A stretch of 64,000 nucleotides of DNA. Source: Bradyrhizobium tropiciagri. GTDB lineage: Bacteria > Pseudomonadota > Alphaproteobacteria > Rhizobiales > Xanthobacteraceae. The notes under the pieces were generated by a model. The model was not told the DNA's origin, ran no database searches, and saw nothing but the letters and a program-made list of their open reading frames with translations. The position numbers and the translations under genes were made by a program. Of the stretch, positions 9,212 to 17,994 are shown one piece after another; within the stretch, counting starts at the first letter, position 1, and every line of letters begins with the position of its first letter. The stretch is from assembly GCF_018130545.1 (NCBI RefSeq), contig NZ_JAFCKF010000009.1, forward strand, positions 343,174 through 407,173, in the 5' to 3' direction.

Positions 9212-9475
9212 TCACACTTCGTTCTTGGGGACGTATTTACCCATGATGCACTTATAACTTTGCAGGTGCCATTCGTGATACGGCCCCTTGGCGAGCCAGT
9301 CTGCGATGCCGATTTGGGCATTCGTAGCGCAGGCGCCCATGGTGATGCCGGATTGGTCGCTGTTGGTGACGACCTTTTCCATGCAGAGCTGAGCATTGCA
9401 GAGGATGGCAACGAGCGTAACAAGCATGATGGTCTTTATCCGTAGAATTAACCCGGTCTGAGTCGAATCATGCAC
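9212..9475 (-). CDS. Small cysteine-containing exported protein
   Basis: Up to 87 residues. After a short N-terminal stretch there is a hydrophobic segment (IMLVTLVAILCNAQLC) that could be a signal peptide, then a soluble part with cysteines at GACATNA and YKCIMGKYVP and a tryptophan/histidine-rich centre (KGPYHEWHLQSYKC). I recognise the general style of short secreted hypothetical proteins of Bradyrhizobium but not a named family. The start is uncertain: an internal ATG at 9427 (MLVTLVAIL) would give a more standard signal peptide, and neither start has a clear ribosome site. Function unknown. Confidence 0.6.
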   Translation of the reverse strand: MHDSTQTGLILRIKTIMLVTLVAILCNAQLCMEKVVTNSDQSGITMGACATNAQIGIADWLAKGPYHEWHLQSYKCIMGKYVPKNEV

Positions 9476-9657
9476 GGTTCATGCCACTATCAGTGGCCCG
9501 GGCATGTTCGCCCGCAACACCGGGAAAGTACCGCCGGAGCCATTCGTCGCGCCCGTCAGCGCGTAGCCGCACGTCGGCAGATACGCTATACTCGTTGCCC
9601 AACTACGGCGTGAGATCGGGGCTAACGAAGAAGGTTGCGCGGTCGGGGGCTGCATCG

Positions 9658-10494
9658 ATGATGACGTTACCTGAGTTGGCGGCAGGTGCTTTGGAGAAGT
9701 TTTTCGCCACCCATGTCAGCCGCACCTTCGGGGCTTCGCAGGCGCGCTTCGGCGAACTGCTGCCGGCCGCCGCGCGGATCGCGCTGGAATGCATCGGCAA
9801 CAGCGATGCGCTCTACCACAATGTCGAGCATACGATGCTGGTCACGCTCGCCGGGCACGACATCATCCGCGGTCGCGCGCTGCACACCCACGTCACCGCG
9901 GAGGATTACACCCACACCATCATCGCCTGCCTGACGCACGATATCGGCTATGTGCGCGGCCTGCTGAAAGGCGATGGACCGGATGGTTACGTCATTGATG
10001 CCGCCGGCAACAAGGTGGTGCTGCCGCGCGGCTCGTCGGATGCCGGCCTGATGCCGTACCATGTCGACCGCTCGAAGCTGTATGTGCTCGACAGGCTCGA
10101 GGCCGTGCTTCCGCTTGATCGCGAGCGCGTCGCGCGCAACATTGAGGGCACGCGGTTTCCGGCGCCCGAAGGCCAGCAATATGACGATGAGGCGGCGATC
10201 GTCCGGGCGGCCGATTTCATCGGGCAGCTCGGCGATCCCAACTACATCAGGAAGGCCAACGCGCTCTATCACGAGTTCGAGGAAGTCGGCATCAACCGCC
10301 AGCTTGGTTATGAATCGCCGGCCGATATCGTCGATCGCTATCCGCAATTCTACTGGAACATGGTTGCGCCGCACATCCAGGGCGCCATCAACTGTTTGAA
10401 CATGACGGCAAGCGGCCGCCAGTGGATCGCCAACCTCTACAGCAACGTGTTCCGCGCCGAGCGCGAAGTGACCTTGTCCGGCCCGCAAATCTGA
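9658..10494 (+). CDS. HD-domain metal-dependent phosphohydrolase-like protein
   Basis: About 278 residues. HD-domain signatures are NVEHTMLVTLAGHDII (upstream His), ITHDIGY-type LTHDIGYVRGLL (HD pair), and HVDRSKLYVLDRL. The HD family hydrolyses phosphate esters, often of nucleotides, using a metal pair. The open frame extends to 9481, but that region is unlike the rest; tandem ATGs at 9658/9661 are the natural start, although no strong ribosome site is visible and a GTG near 9610 is possible. It stands alone and no partner suggests a substrate. Confidence 0.75.
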   Translation: MMTLPELAAGALEKFFATHVSRTFGASQARFGELLPAAARIALECIGNSDALYHNVEHTMLVTLAGHDIIRGRALHTHVTAEDYTHTIIACLTHDIGYVRGLLKGDGPDGYVIDAAGNKVVLPRGSSDAGLMPYHVDRSKLYVLDRLEAVLPLDRERVARNIEGTRFPAPEGQQYDDEAAIVRAADFIGQLGDPNYIRKANALYHEFEEVGINRQLGYESPADIVDRYPQFYWNMVAPHIQGAINCLNMTASGRQWIANLYSNVFRAEREVTLSGPQI

Positions 10495-10658
10495 CGCAAG
10501 GCGCCGACGCCGCGGCCTTTCAGCACGGGCTGTGCTGCATCCACCGCTCGGTTGCGGGCTCTCCACATTTAGGCCTGCTTCGGCGTTGCACAGTCCGTGG
10601 AAATCAGCGACCTTGGGCCATGGACTTCCCGATTGACCCCGTTTTCCGCCGCTTCAGC

Positions 10659-11330
10659 ATGATCTCCCGTTTCGCTCAATTGATTGCGGCTGCCGTCGTC
10701 TGCTGGCCCGCGCTCGCGGGTGCCGCCGGTCCGGTCTATGATGTCGATCTGTACGCGCTGATGTCCGGCACCTGCCGCAACGTCACCGTTGCGGGCCGCA
10801 GCTATACCTGCAAGGCGGTCGCGTATTTCCACACCCTGCGCGGCCGTTCCGAATTCACCGTGGTGCTCGACGATCCTGCCGACAAGAGCCACATCGTCTC
10901 GTTCTCCGGCGAGAGCAGCGAGCGCACCCAGGACAATCTGTTCGAGCTCTCGGTCGACCGCATGTTGCTGAAGTCGAGTGACCGCCCGCGTGTCGACGGC
11001 CTGCCGGTGCCGCTGGTCGAGATGTCGACAGGCTCCTGCCGTCAGATCGGCAGCTTCATCACGCGGCAGGTGTCCAGCATCACCTGCGCTGCTACCGACC
11101 AGAACGGCAAGAAGTACGAGCTGAGCTTCGAGTCGGACGGAACGCCGATGACGTTGCGCCGGTTGCGGCAATCGGCGCTGCCGTCCGAACGGCTACGGGC
11201 GCGCCAGATCGCGCAGCTCGAATGCCGCCTCAAGGCGCGCGCCGCGCAGGTGCTGCCGCGGGACACGACCGCCTTCTTGATCCGTTGTCTCGGTGAAGGC
11301 GACGGCAAGCCAGCCGACGAACAGCGATAG
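10659..11330 (+). CDS. Exported protein of unknown function
   Basis: About 223 residues with a clear signal peptide (MISRFAQLIAAAVVCWPALA, cleavage after AGA) and a mature domain with four to five cysteines (GTCRNV, YTCKAV, GSCRQI, SITCAA, LECRLK), suggesting disulfides in the periplasm. An in-frame ATG at 10620 would add 13 residues containing two Asp, less typical for a signal sequence, so 10659 is preferred; neither has a strong ribosome site. The protein ends close to two small exported DUF3551-like genes. I do not recognise the family. Confidence 0.65.
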   Translation: MISRFAQLIAAAVVCWPALAGAAGPVYDVDLYALMSGTCRNVTVAGRSYTCKAVAYFHTLRGRSEFTVVLDDPADKSHIVSFSGESSERTQDNLFELSVDRMLLKSSDRPRVDGLPVPLVEMSTGSCRQIGSFITRQVSSITCAATDQNGKKYELSFESDGTPMTLRRLRQSALPSERLRARQIAQLECRLKARAAQVLPRDTTAFLIRCLGEGDGKPADEQR

Positions 11331-11365
11331 CCGTGTGGCCCGCGTTCAGGCTCGAGGAGACCGCG

Positions 11366-11638
11366 ATGCGCTTGACATTCTTCATCGTCGCCGCGATCGG
11401 TGTCGGCATTGCCGGGCCTGCTGCCGCGCAGATGTATGATCCGAACTATCCGGTGTGCCTGGAGGTCTATGGCGGCAGGCTGACGCCGGAATACATCGAT
11501 TGCAGCTACACCTCGCTTCCGCAGTGCCAGGCAACGGCCTCGGGGCGCGCGGCGACATGCTCGGTCAATCCATTCTACAAAGGTCCGAAAAAGCCGCCCA
11601 GGGAGCGAGGGCAAAGACAACGTCAGCCCGCCAGCTAG
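11366..11638 (+). CDS. Small exported DUF3551-type protein, copy 1
   Basis: 90 residues: a signal peptide (MRLTFFIVAAIGVGIAGPAAA) then a short domain with the pattern YDPNYPVCLEVYG, YIDCSYTSLPQCQATASGR, CSVNPF, which I assign to the DUF3551 group of short alphaproteobacterial secreted proteins. There are four cysteines in the mature part, so two disulfides are plausible. GAGGAG lies 7 bases before ATG 11366. The tail is Lys/Arg-rich. It is a tandem paralogue of the gene at 11757. Function unknown. Confidence 0.8.
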   Translation: MRLTFFIVAAIGVGIAGPAAAQMYDPNYPVCLEVYGGRLTPEYIDCSYTSLPQCQATASGRAATCSVNPFYKGPKKPPRERGQRQRQPAS

Positions 11639-11756
11639 CCCGTTCACGCAACGGCGCATCGCGTGCCTGTGATCGGCTGCATGGCGGTCCCGTCGGCCCT
11701 GCTGTTGACTAACTCCAGCAGTTGTGAGGAAACCTTGCAATGCCGAGGAGAGACCG

Positions 11757-12017
11757 ATGCGCCTGAAGCTGCTCGCGATCGCTGCATTTGCGGTCACCCT
11801 GACCGGACCTGCCGCCGGGCAGGCGTATGACCCGAACTATCCGGTGTGCATGCAGGTCTTTCAAGGCCGGGCCGGAAACTACATCGATTGCAGCTTCACC
11901 TCGATCCCGCAGTGCCAGATGAGTGCGTCAGGCCGCTCCGCGATGTGCTCGGTGAATCCCTTTTTCGCGCCGCCGCTCCCTCCGAAGCGCCGGGTGCACC
12001 GCCATCGCGCTCACTGA
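11757..12017 (+). CDS. Small exported DUF3551-type protein, copy 2
   Basis: 86 residues, with the same architecture as the gene 119 bases upstream: a signal peptide (MRLKLLAIAAFAVTLTGPAA), then YDPNYPVCMQVFQ, YIDCSFTSIPQCQMSASGR, CSVNPFF and a basic His/Arg tail. The cysteine spacing is conserved between the two. GAGGAG precedes ATG 11757. The shared promoter-proximal words (GAGGAGA then ATGCG) suggest tandem duplication including the ribosome site. Function unknown. Confidence 0.8.
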   Translation: MRLKLLAIAAFAVTLTGPAAGQAYDPNYPVCMQVFQGRAGNYIDCSFTSIPQCQMSASGRSAMCSVNPFFAPPLPPKRRVHRHRAH

Positions 12018-12050
12018 CGCGTGGCGGCCTGCGCCTCAAAATGGCGGCCA

Positions 12051-13250
12051 TCAAACCGGCACACGCAAGGCGTCGTAGGTGAACAGCCAATCATAGCGCT
12101 CGCGCACCCGGTCCGGTTGCCATTCGCGCGAGACATAGGCGTCGGCGCCCTCGGCGTCGGCGAGCGCGGGATTGTGGAAGCGTTTCGCGTTCTCGGCCGA
12201 CTTCATCACGATCGTGTTGGTTCGCGTCAGCCGCGCGGCCTGGTAACGCTGCAGCGCTTCCTCGGGCGGGAAGCGCTCGAGGCAGCGCGCCAGCACCATG
12301 CCGTCCTCGATCGCCATGTTGGCGCCCTGCGCCAGGAACGGCAGCGTTGGGTGCGCTGCGTCGCCGAGCACGCAGGCGCGCCCGATGGCGAAGCGCTCGA
12401 GCGGGTGGCGGCCGAGCAGGGCCCATTTGTAGGGAATATCGAGATTGTCGATGATGCAGTGGATGTCCGGATTCCATCCGGCAAAGGCCGCGCTGCAGGC
12501 CTCGCGCGTGCCGCGCTCGGTCCACGATTCGACCGACCAGCTCTCGCCCTCGAAGATGCCGACGAAATTCAGCAATTCGCCGCGGCGAACCGGATAGGTG
12601 ATGACGTGACCGCCGGGGCCGACCCAGTTGGTGCCGACGTCGCGCCTGAGGCCCGCCGGTAGCCGTTGCATCGGCACCAGGCCGCGCCAGGCGGCCACAC
12701 CCGAAAAGAACGGTTTGGCGTCACCGCCGATCTGCCGGCGACTTTCAGAATGCACCCCGTCGGCACCGACCACGATGTCGCCGCGGCGCCGCTCACCACC
12801 GGCAAGCCGAAGCCAGATGCCGTCGCTATCCTGGTCAAAGCCGATGCAGCGGCTGTCGAGATGCAGATGCCCCGGCGCCCGGGCATTGAACGCGTCGACC
12901 AGCACGCGGTGAAGGTCGCCACGATGCAGCATCCAGTAGGGGGCGCCATAGATCGCGCGCGAGGCGGCGCCGAGGTCGAACAGCTTCCAGGTCCGCCCGG
13001 TGCTGAACAGCCGGATCTCCTTGCCCGAGGGCTCACAGGCGATCGCCTGCATCTGTTGCTCGAGGCCGAGCGCGATCAGCACGCCTGTGCCGTTGGCGCT
13101 GAGCTGGACGCCGGCGCCGAGCTCGCGCAACTCGGACGCCTGTTCGAAGATCTCGACCTCGATGCCCCGTTGCAGCAGCGACAGCCCCGCGACGAGGCCG
13201 CCGATCCCGGCGCCGGCGATCAAGACTTTTGGCTTGTGTTGTGAATTCAC
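12051..13250 (-). CDS. FAD-dependent monooxygenase (salicylate / 3-hydroxybenzoate hydroxylase-like)
   Basis: 399 residues of the class A flavin hydroxylase fold: Rossmann GXGXXG motif [17 protein letters not shown] near the N-terminus, the DG motif [14 protein letters not shown], and the second FAD motif [23 protein letters not shown]. Such enzymes use NAD(P)H and O2 to hydroxylate or decarboxylate-hydroxylate an aromatic ring. It is the last gene of the seven-gene operon running from 17969 down, 15 bases after the preceding gene, so it probably acts on the product made by the Rieske oxygenase and SDR. The exact ring substrate cannot be read. Confidence 0.88.
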   Translation of the reverse strand: MNSQHKPKVLIAGAGIGGLVAGLSLLQRGIEVEIFEQASELRELGAGVQLSANGTGVLIALGLEQQMQAIACEPSGKEIRLFSTGRTWKLFDLGAASRAIYGAPYWMLHRGDLHRVLVDAFNARAPGHLHLDSRCIGFDQDSDGIWLRLAGGERRRGDIVVGADGVHSESRRQIGGDAKPFFSGVAAWRGLVPMQRLPAGLRRDVGTNWVGPGGHVITYPVRRGELLNFVGIFEGESWSVESWTERGTREACSAAFAGWNPDIHCIIDNLDIPYKWALLGRHPLERFAIGRACVLGDAAHPTLPFLAQGANMAIEDGMVLARCLERFPPEEALQRYQAARLTRTNTIVMKSAENAKRFHNPALADAEGADAYVSREWQPDRVRERYDWLFTYDALRVPV

Positions 13251-13265
13251 GCGATATGTCCGCTG

Positions 13266-13661
13266 TTATCTGCGCGTAACCAGGAAGTCATCGGTGAACT
13301 CGCCGCGCGAGATCTTGACCGGGATTTCGCCCTCGCTGCCGATCTCGACGATTTCCGAGCCGGATTTGTTATCCTCTGATGTCAGAAGCTCGATACGCTC
13401 GGCGATCCGTTCCGCCTGCCAATCCGTCAGCTTCCAGGCAAACCGGCCGCCGAGATCGCGCATGCCGAATTCGTCGTCGGCGGGTGCCAGCACCAGCTGG
13501 TTGCTCGAGACGGTGCCGGGAATCCGCTCCGCCACCGCGATGGCTTGCGGGTGCTCGGCAAAGCGCCGCAACAGCCTGGCCAGCGCGGCGATATCAGCGG
13601 CTTCGCCGAGGAACAGGAACAGCGGATGGAAATCGCTCGGCATGTATTCAAATCGCAGCAT
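13266..13661 (-). CDS. Unknown protein in aromatic operon (131 aa)
   Basis: 131 residues, no signal peptide or membrane segment. The sequence looks like a compact alpha/beta cytoplasmic protein: helix EAADIAALARLLRRFAEH, strand IAVAERIPG, then LVLAPADDEFGMRDLGGRFAWKLTDWQAERIAERIELLTS. ATG 13661 is chosen because an upstream extension overlaps the preceding gene's stop. It lies 23 bases after the 64-residue gene and 15 before the monooxygenase, so it is clearly part of the catabolic operon. I recognise no family; an accessory or regulatory role for the oxygenase is only inference. Confidence 0.75.
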   Translation of the reverse strand: MLRFEYMPSDFHPLFLFLGEAADIAALARLLRRFAEHPQAIAVAERIPGTVSSNQLVLAPADDEFGMRDLGGRFAWKLTDWQAERIAERIELLTSEDNKSGSEIVEIGSEGEIPVKISRGEFTDDFLVTRR

Positions 13662-13684
13662 GATCCGTTGTCCGTTGGCCGTAA

Positions 13685-13879
13685 CTACTCGCCGAGCACC
13701 TTGATGACGTCCTGGGCGTGGCATAGCTCGACGGTGCCGACATCGTCAGGCCGGGAAGGGCACTCCAGATAACGCACCTGAAGCCACTGGCCGTCGTCCA
13801 TGTTCTCCACCACCTCGGCCACGATGCCGGCCTCGAGTTTCAGCCGCGTCCCGACCTTGATCGCCATCACGTCAATCAT
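13685..13879 (-). CDS. Small unknown protein in aromatic operon (64 aa)
   Basis: 64 residues, predicted mostly beta (VGTRLKLEAGIVAEVVENMDD, QWLQVRYLEC, VGTVELCHAQDVIKVL), like a small SH3-type barrel; two cysteines. AGGTG lies 7 bases before ATG 13879. It is placed between the oxygenase beta subunit (15 bases upstream) and the 131-residue protein, with tight spacing throughout. It has no ferredoxin cysteine motif, so it is not the missing electron carrier. Function unknown. Confidence 0.72.
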   Translation of the reverse strand: MIDVMAIKVGTRLKLEAGIVAEVVENMDDGQWLQVRYLECPSRPDDVGTVELCHAQDVIKVLGE

Positions 13880-13894
13880 CGCGCCACACCTGGC

Positions 13895-14497
13895 TCAGAA
13901 GAACGTGGTGAGATTTTTGGCGAGCAGGATGTTCTGCTCAAGCAATATCTCGCGTCGCGCGATCTTCCAGCCGTTGTCGGTCAAGCGCAGCGTGTCGTTG
14001 CGGCGGCCGACGAAGATGTAAGTCTCGTACTCGACGCGGTTCTGGTAGACGAGAAAGCGGCTGGTGACATCGAGTTCGCGCGCCGCGTCGATCTGCGGCC
14101 GCGCGCCCTTGATCTGCACATTGCTGACCATGTGCGTGATGCGCGACAGCGGCTCCTCGGCATAGTGCACGCCGGTCAGGATCTGTTCGACGCGCTTGGT
14201 CAAGGTCCACTTGTCCTCGTCGAACCAGCTGATGCCTTCGCCGCGCTTGGTGTTCTCGCGTGCGGCCTGCTGGCCGAACTTCACATTGCGCCGGATCGGC
14301 ATGAAATAGCTGATGTCGTCGGTGAGCAGCTCGAGCCAGTCGCGGAAGCGCCGGTCGTCGAGCAGATCGGCCTCGTGGTAGTAGAAATCCTCGACATCGG
14401 CCTTCAGCCGGTAATAGGCCGCCGATCGCTCGATCGGGGCATTCGTCGCTGGCGCAGCCTGCTGTTGTCTGTCCTGATCCTGAACGGTCGTCGTCAT
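13895..14497 (-). CDS. Aromatic-ring-hydroxylating dioxygenase, beta subunit
   Basis: 200 residues of the cystatin-like/NTF2-like fold used by small subunits of Rieske oxygenases: the N-terminal helix region (YYRLKADVEDFYYHEADLLD) with RRFRDWLELLTDDISYFMPIRRN, then VEQILTGVHYAEEP, RITHMVSNVQI and a C-terminal LRLTDNGWKIARREI strand pair. Beta subunits are structural partners in alpha3beta3 hexamers. It follows the SDR by 30 bases and is co-oriented with the alpha subunit at 15331-16680. Confidence 0.88.
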   Translation of the reverse strand: MTTTVQDQDRQQQAAPATNAPIERSAAYYRLKADVEDFYYHEADLLDDRRFRDWLELLTDDISYFMPIRRNVKFGQQAARENTKRGEGISWFDEDKWTLTKRVEQILTGVHYAEEPLSRITHMVSNVQIKGARPQIDAARELDVTSRFLVYQNRVEYETYIFVGRRNDTLRLTDNGWKIARREILLEQNILLAKNLTTFF

Positions 14498-14527
14498 CGG
14501 GTTCTCCTTAATCAGGCATCACGGTTG

Positions 14528-15334
14528 TCAGAGTGCGGGCTTGGGTGGGATCGGCCCGCCCTGCTGGGCGAAGCAGCCCACATCGATCACGGTGCCGGAC
14601 AGCGTTTCCGCATCCGGTGACAGCAGGAAGGCCACCACATTGGCGATGTCGTCGCCATCAGCGACGCGGCCCGCGGCGGTGCCCGGCGCGCTCTTGCCGA
14701 GGCGTGCCGCATCACCGCCGACGCGGCCGAGGCTCATGCCGCTGACGATGCCGCCGCCGCCGGGGATCACGGTGTTGACGCGGATGCGCTGGTGGAAGAA
14801 GTCGTAGGCCATCGCCGCGCTCAGCGCGACAACGCCGCCCTTGCTCGCGCTGTACACCGCCATGTTCGGCTTGCCCCAGCCGGCGCCGGATCCGATGTTG
14901 ACGATCGAGCCGCCGCCTTGCGCGATCATGTGCGGGATCGCCGCGCGGCTGGTCAGATACGGGCCTTTCAGATTGACGGCGATGATGCGATCGAACAGCG
15001 CTTCGTCGGTGTCGAGCACGGTACCGAGCGGACCGATCGCGGCATTGTTGACGACGCCGTCGATGCGGCCGAACCGCGTCATGGCGTGTGCGACCACCTT
15101 GGCGACATCACCCGCTTGCGACACGTCGGCTTCCATCAGTTCGGCCGAGAGGCCTTCGCGCTCGAGCTCATCTCGCAAAGCCGGAATGGCGTGCTGCGCG
15201 ATGCTCGAGACCTGCGGCGCCTCGAGACCGAAGGCGACCACCGCATGGCCGCGCCGCGCGAGGCCGAGCGTGATCGCGCGGCCGATACCGAAGGTGCCCC
15301 CGCTGACGAGGACGGTCTTTTGGAGCGTGCTCAT
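14528..15334 (-). CDS. SDR family dehydrogenase, probable cis-dihydrodiol dehydrogenase
   Basis: 268 residues of the classical short-chain dehydrogenase type: TGxxxGIG variant VSGGTFGIGRAI near the N-terminus, NNAAIGPLG, Ser in NIGSGAG, catalytic YSASKGG, and RVNTVIPGG. Located between alpha and beta oxygenase subunits, it would re-aromatise the cis-diol made by the oxygenase, reducing NAD+. The start ATG overlaps the alpha-subunit stop (ATGA). The open frame extends further upstream, but that part is a shadow of the alpha gene. Substrate unknown. Confidence 0.87.
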   Translation of the reverse strand: MSTLQKTVLVSGGTFGIGRAITLGLARRGHAVVAFGLEAPQVSSIAQHAIPALRDELEREGLSAELMEADVSQAGDVAKVVAHAMTRFGRIDGVVNNAAIGPLGTVLDTDEALFDRIIAVNLKGPYLTSRAAIPHMIAQGGGSIVNIGSGAGWGKPNMAVYSASKGGVVALSAAMAYDFFHQRIRVNTVIPGGGGIVSGMSLGRVGGDAARLGKSAPGTAAGRVADGDDIANVVAFLLSPDAETLSGTVIDVGCFAQQGGPIPPKPAL

Positions 15335-16680
15335 TCTGCGGCCTGCCGGTTGCCTGCGGGCGATCCGAGCAGCTCGTGCCAGTCGCCGCCCTGCATGTAG
15401 GTGGTCCAGCGGCGGTAGAAGCCGCGCGCGATCTGCTCGGTGACCTGCAAGCTGACATCGCCGCCGAGCGGATGGTCGGTGACGTAGGCGCCCATCGACT
15501 GCTGGTAGTTGAAGGGGTAGCGCCGCGCGACCGTGCCGGTGCTTGCCGCGGTCGCATAGAGCCAGTTCTCCATGTCGTCCTGCTCGGTCATCCCTGCGGG
15601 GCCGGAGTAGCGCATGTAGTAACGGCGCAGATATTCCTTGGCCTCCTTCGGCGCGTCCTTGTCGACCAGGAAGAATCGCCAGCCCTCGGTCGAGGTCGGG
15701 CTGTGCGGATGCCAGGCGCACAGTCCGCGCGGCTGGCGGCCGTGATAGGAGGTGTTGGGGAAGATCGTGCCGACGAACGGCAGCAGCCGTGCGCCTTCGC
15801 CGAGCCGCCGCTTGCGTTCCTCGAAGCAGTGCCGGAAGTATTGTTCGAGGATCGGGTTGTCGAGGAAGGACTCGATGTATTCGTTGGCTTCCGGCTGGAT
15901 CGCGCTGTGCACGCCATGGCCTTCCGGAAAGCTGATCCAGACGTGCTGCGCCTTCTCCAGCTCGTCGTCGCGGCGGCCCTTCTTGCCGGCGGCGGCGCTC
16001 GGGCCGATGCCGATCAAATCGACCGAACGATGGCTCGGATTGTGATAGGTGTCGCCGAGGAAATTCTCGGCGGCGAATTTCCAGTTGGCGGGGAACACCC
16101 ATTTGTGGACGCCGATCACCTCCGAGCCGCCCTCGCGGCCGTCGCGGCAGTCGAGCGCCTGGTCGAGATGGATCTTGGCATCGCCCAGATAGGTGATGAA
16201 GTCGGGCGCATTCTTGTCCCAGGTCGCCCAGATCGAGCCTTTGTAGTTGCAGAGCTTGGCCACCGAGACCAGCGAGTTGGCCTCACGGTCGAGCACTCCG
16301 TCATAGAGCGTCCGGTGCAGCGGAACGCCCTGCAGCTTGCCGTCGGTGGTGTAGGTCCAGCTGTGATACGGACACGTGAACAACGAGGTGTTGCCCTGCT
16401 CGTAGCGGCACACCTTCATGCCGCGATGCCGGCACGAATTCAGGAAGACGTGGATCTCGCCCTTCTTGTCGCGGCAGAGGATCACGGATTCCTCGCCCAT
16501 CCGCGAGGTGTAGAAGTCGCCGGGATTGGGCACCAGGCTTTCGTGGCCGACCAGCAGCCAGGCGCGGGTGAAGACCTTGTCGAGCTCCTGCCGGTAGATA
16601 TCGGCATCGACGAAGATCTCGCGGCTGATGAAGCCACCCTTGACGTCAACAAGCTGATCGAAATCGTTGCGAAGCGGCAT
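15331..16680 (-). CDS. Rieske (2Fe-2S) aromatic dioxygenase, alpha subunit
   Basis: 449 residues. The Rieske motif is complete: CRHRGMKVC then CPYHSW, giving the two Cys and two His ligands (about residues 84-106). The mononuclear iron motif is in the middle (FAAENFLGDTYHNPSHRS, the two His of the facial triad), with an acidic ligand expected near the C-terminal third. AGGAGG precedes the ATG. It catalyses O2-dependent dihydroxylation or oxidative demethylation of an aromatic substrate. No ferredoxin or reductase gene is in the operon, so electrons must come from a system encoded elsewhere. It is the second gene, 56 bases after the ABC binding protein. Confidence 0.92.
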   Translation of the reverse strand: MPLRNDFDQLVDVKGGFISREIFVDADIYRQELDKVFTRAWLLVGHESLVPNPGDFYTSRMGEESVILCRDKKGEIHVFLNSCRHRGMKVCRYEQGNTSLFTCPYHSWTYTTDGKLQGVPLHRTLYDGVLDREANSLVSVAKLCNYKGSIWATWDKNAPDFITYLGDAKIHLDQALDCRDGREGGSEVIGVHKWVFPANWKFAAENFLGDTYHNPSHRSVDLIGIGPSAAAGKKGRRDDELEKAQHVWISFPEGHGVHSAIQPEANEYIESFLDNPILEQYFRHCFEERKRRLGEGARLLPFVGTIFPNTSYHGRQPRGLCAWHPHSPTSTEGWRFFLVDKDAPKEAKEYLRRYYMRYSGPAGMTEQDDMENWLYATAASTGTVARRYPFNYQQSMGAYVTDHPLGGDVSLQVTEQIARGFYRRWTTYMQGGDWHELLGSPAGNRQAAE

Positions 16681-16736
16681 CGGCTCCTCCTTATCTCGTA
16701 TGCGCGACCGTGCGTCGCGGCGAATGATGGTGCGTC

Positions 16737-17969
16737 CTATTTGTCGAGCTTGCAGCCGCCCGTCCCCTCGGGGCGGAACGCCTTGTCGCCGGGAATGACC
16801 GCGATCTTCTGGTAGTAGTCCCAGGGATATTTGCTCTCCTCCGGCTTCTTCACGCGGTAGAGCGAGAGGTCGTAGACGACGCGGCCATCTTTGCGGATGT
16901 GCGCGGGGCGGCCGAAGAAATCGACCGGCAGCTTGCGCATCTCGGCATTGACGGCCTTGGCCTCGTCGCTGCCGCCGGCCTCGATCGCCTTCAGATAATG
17001 GCGCACGGCGGCGTAGGTCGCGGCCTGTAATTTGGTCGGCTCGCGCTTCTCGATCTCGATGAAGCGCTTGGCGAAGGCGCGGGTGCCGTCGTCGTCATCC
17101 CAATAATATTGGGAGGCGATGTACATGCCCTGCGCGTCGCGCAGGCCGATCGAATGAACGTCGGAGATGAAGGTCAGCATGCCGACGATGGTCTGCCCGC
17201 CCTGTTGCAGGCCGAATTCGTGGGTCTGCTTCACCGCGTTGACGGTGTCGGCGCCGGTACCGGCCAGCGCCACCACCTTGGCGCCGGAGTTTTGCGCCGC
17301 CAGCAGGAAGGATGAGAAGTCGGTGGTGTTGAAGGGATAGCGCACCGCGCCGATCACCTTGCCGCCGTTATCGGTCACCGCGCGCGAGGCATCCTTCACC
17401 ATCGCGGTGCCGAACGAATAGTCGACCGCGACGAAGAACCATTCCTTGCCAACGCGGCGGCTCAGCTCGCCGACCAGGCCGGCCGACAGCGCGTAGGTGT
17501 CGTCGGCCCAATGCGTGATGACGGGCGAGCATTTGTCGCCGGTGAGGTCGGAGGTCGCTGCGCCTGAGACCAGCGCGGTCCGGTTGCTCTGCGTGGCAAG
17601 TCCGGCAACCGCAAGGCCGACCGAGCTCACCGCGAGATCGGTCACCGCGTCGACATGGTCGACATCGAACCATTGCCGCGCGATCCCGACCGCGACGTCG
17701 GGCTTGTTCTGGTGATCCGCCGAGATGATCTCGATCGGCTTGCCCAGCACCTTGTTGTGAAAATCCTCGGCGGCGAGCTTGGCGGCGGTCACCGAGCCCG
17801 GCCCGCCGAGATCGCGGCCGCTGCCGTAATCGCCGAGGACCGCAATCCGCACCACGCCGTCCGAGATGCCTGAACCGTCGGGCGTGGCGTGCGCCAGCGG
17901 CGTCGCGAGCATCAGTATGGCGATCGCCGCGGCGGCGGCCGACCTGCGCGAGGCGTGTGTCTGTAGCAA
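16737..17969 (-). CDS. ABC transporter substrate-binding protein, branched-chain amino acid type (aromatic operon)
   Basis: About 410 residues of the periplasmic LivJ/type I fold: GSGISDGVVRIAVLGDYGSGRDLGGPGSV at the mature N-terminus, and DHQNKPDVAVGIARQWFD. Family members near catabolic genes often bind aromatic acids. I chose TTG 17969 as start: GGGAGGA lies exactly 6 bases upstream and the resulting leader (LLQTHASRRSAAAAAIAILM, cleavage at AHA) is a good signal peptide. An ATG at 18002 would sit inside the 19-bp palindrome at 17995-18013. It is the first gene of the operon. No permease or ATPase is encoded with it, so it must share those of another importer. Confidence 0.85.
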   Translation of the reverse strand: MLQTHASRRSAAAAAIAILMLATPLAHATPDGSGISDGVVRIAVLGDYGSGRDLGGPGSVTAAKLAAEDFHNKVLGKPIEIISADHQNKPDVAVGIARQWFDVDHVDAVTDLAVSSVGLAVAGLATQSNRTALVSGAATSDLTGDKCSPVITHWADDTYALSAGLVGELSRRVGKEWFFVAVDYSFGTAMVKDASRAVTDNGGKVIGAVRYPFNTTDFSSFLLAAQNSGAKVVALAGTGADTVNAVKQTHEFGLQQGGQTIVGMLTFISDVHSIGLRDAQGMYIASQYYWDDDDGTRAFAKRFIEIEKREPTKLQAATYAAVRHYLKAIEAGGSDEAKAVNAEMRKLPVDFFGRPAHIRKDGRVVYDLSLYRVKKPEESKYPWDYYQKIAVIPGDKAFRPEGTGGCKLDK

Positions 17970-17994
17970 TTCCAATCCTCCCGTCGTTTTTCGT

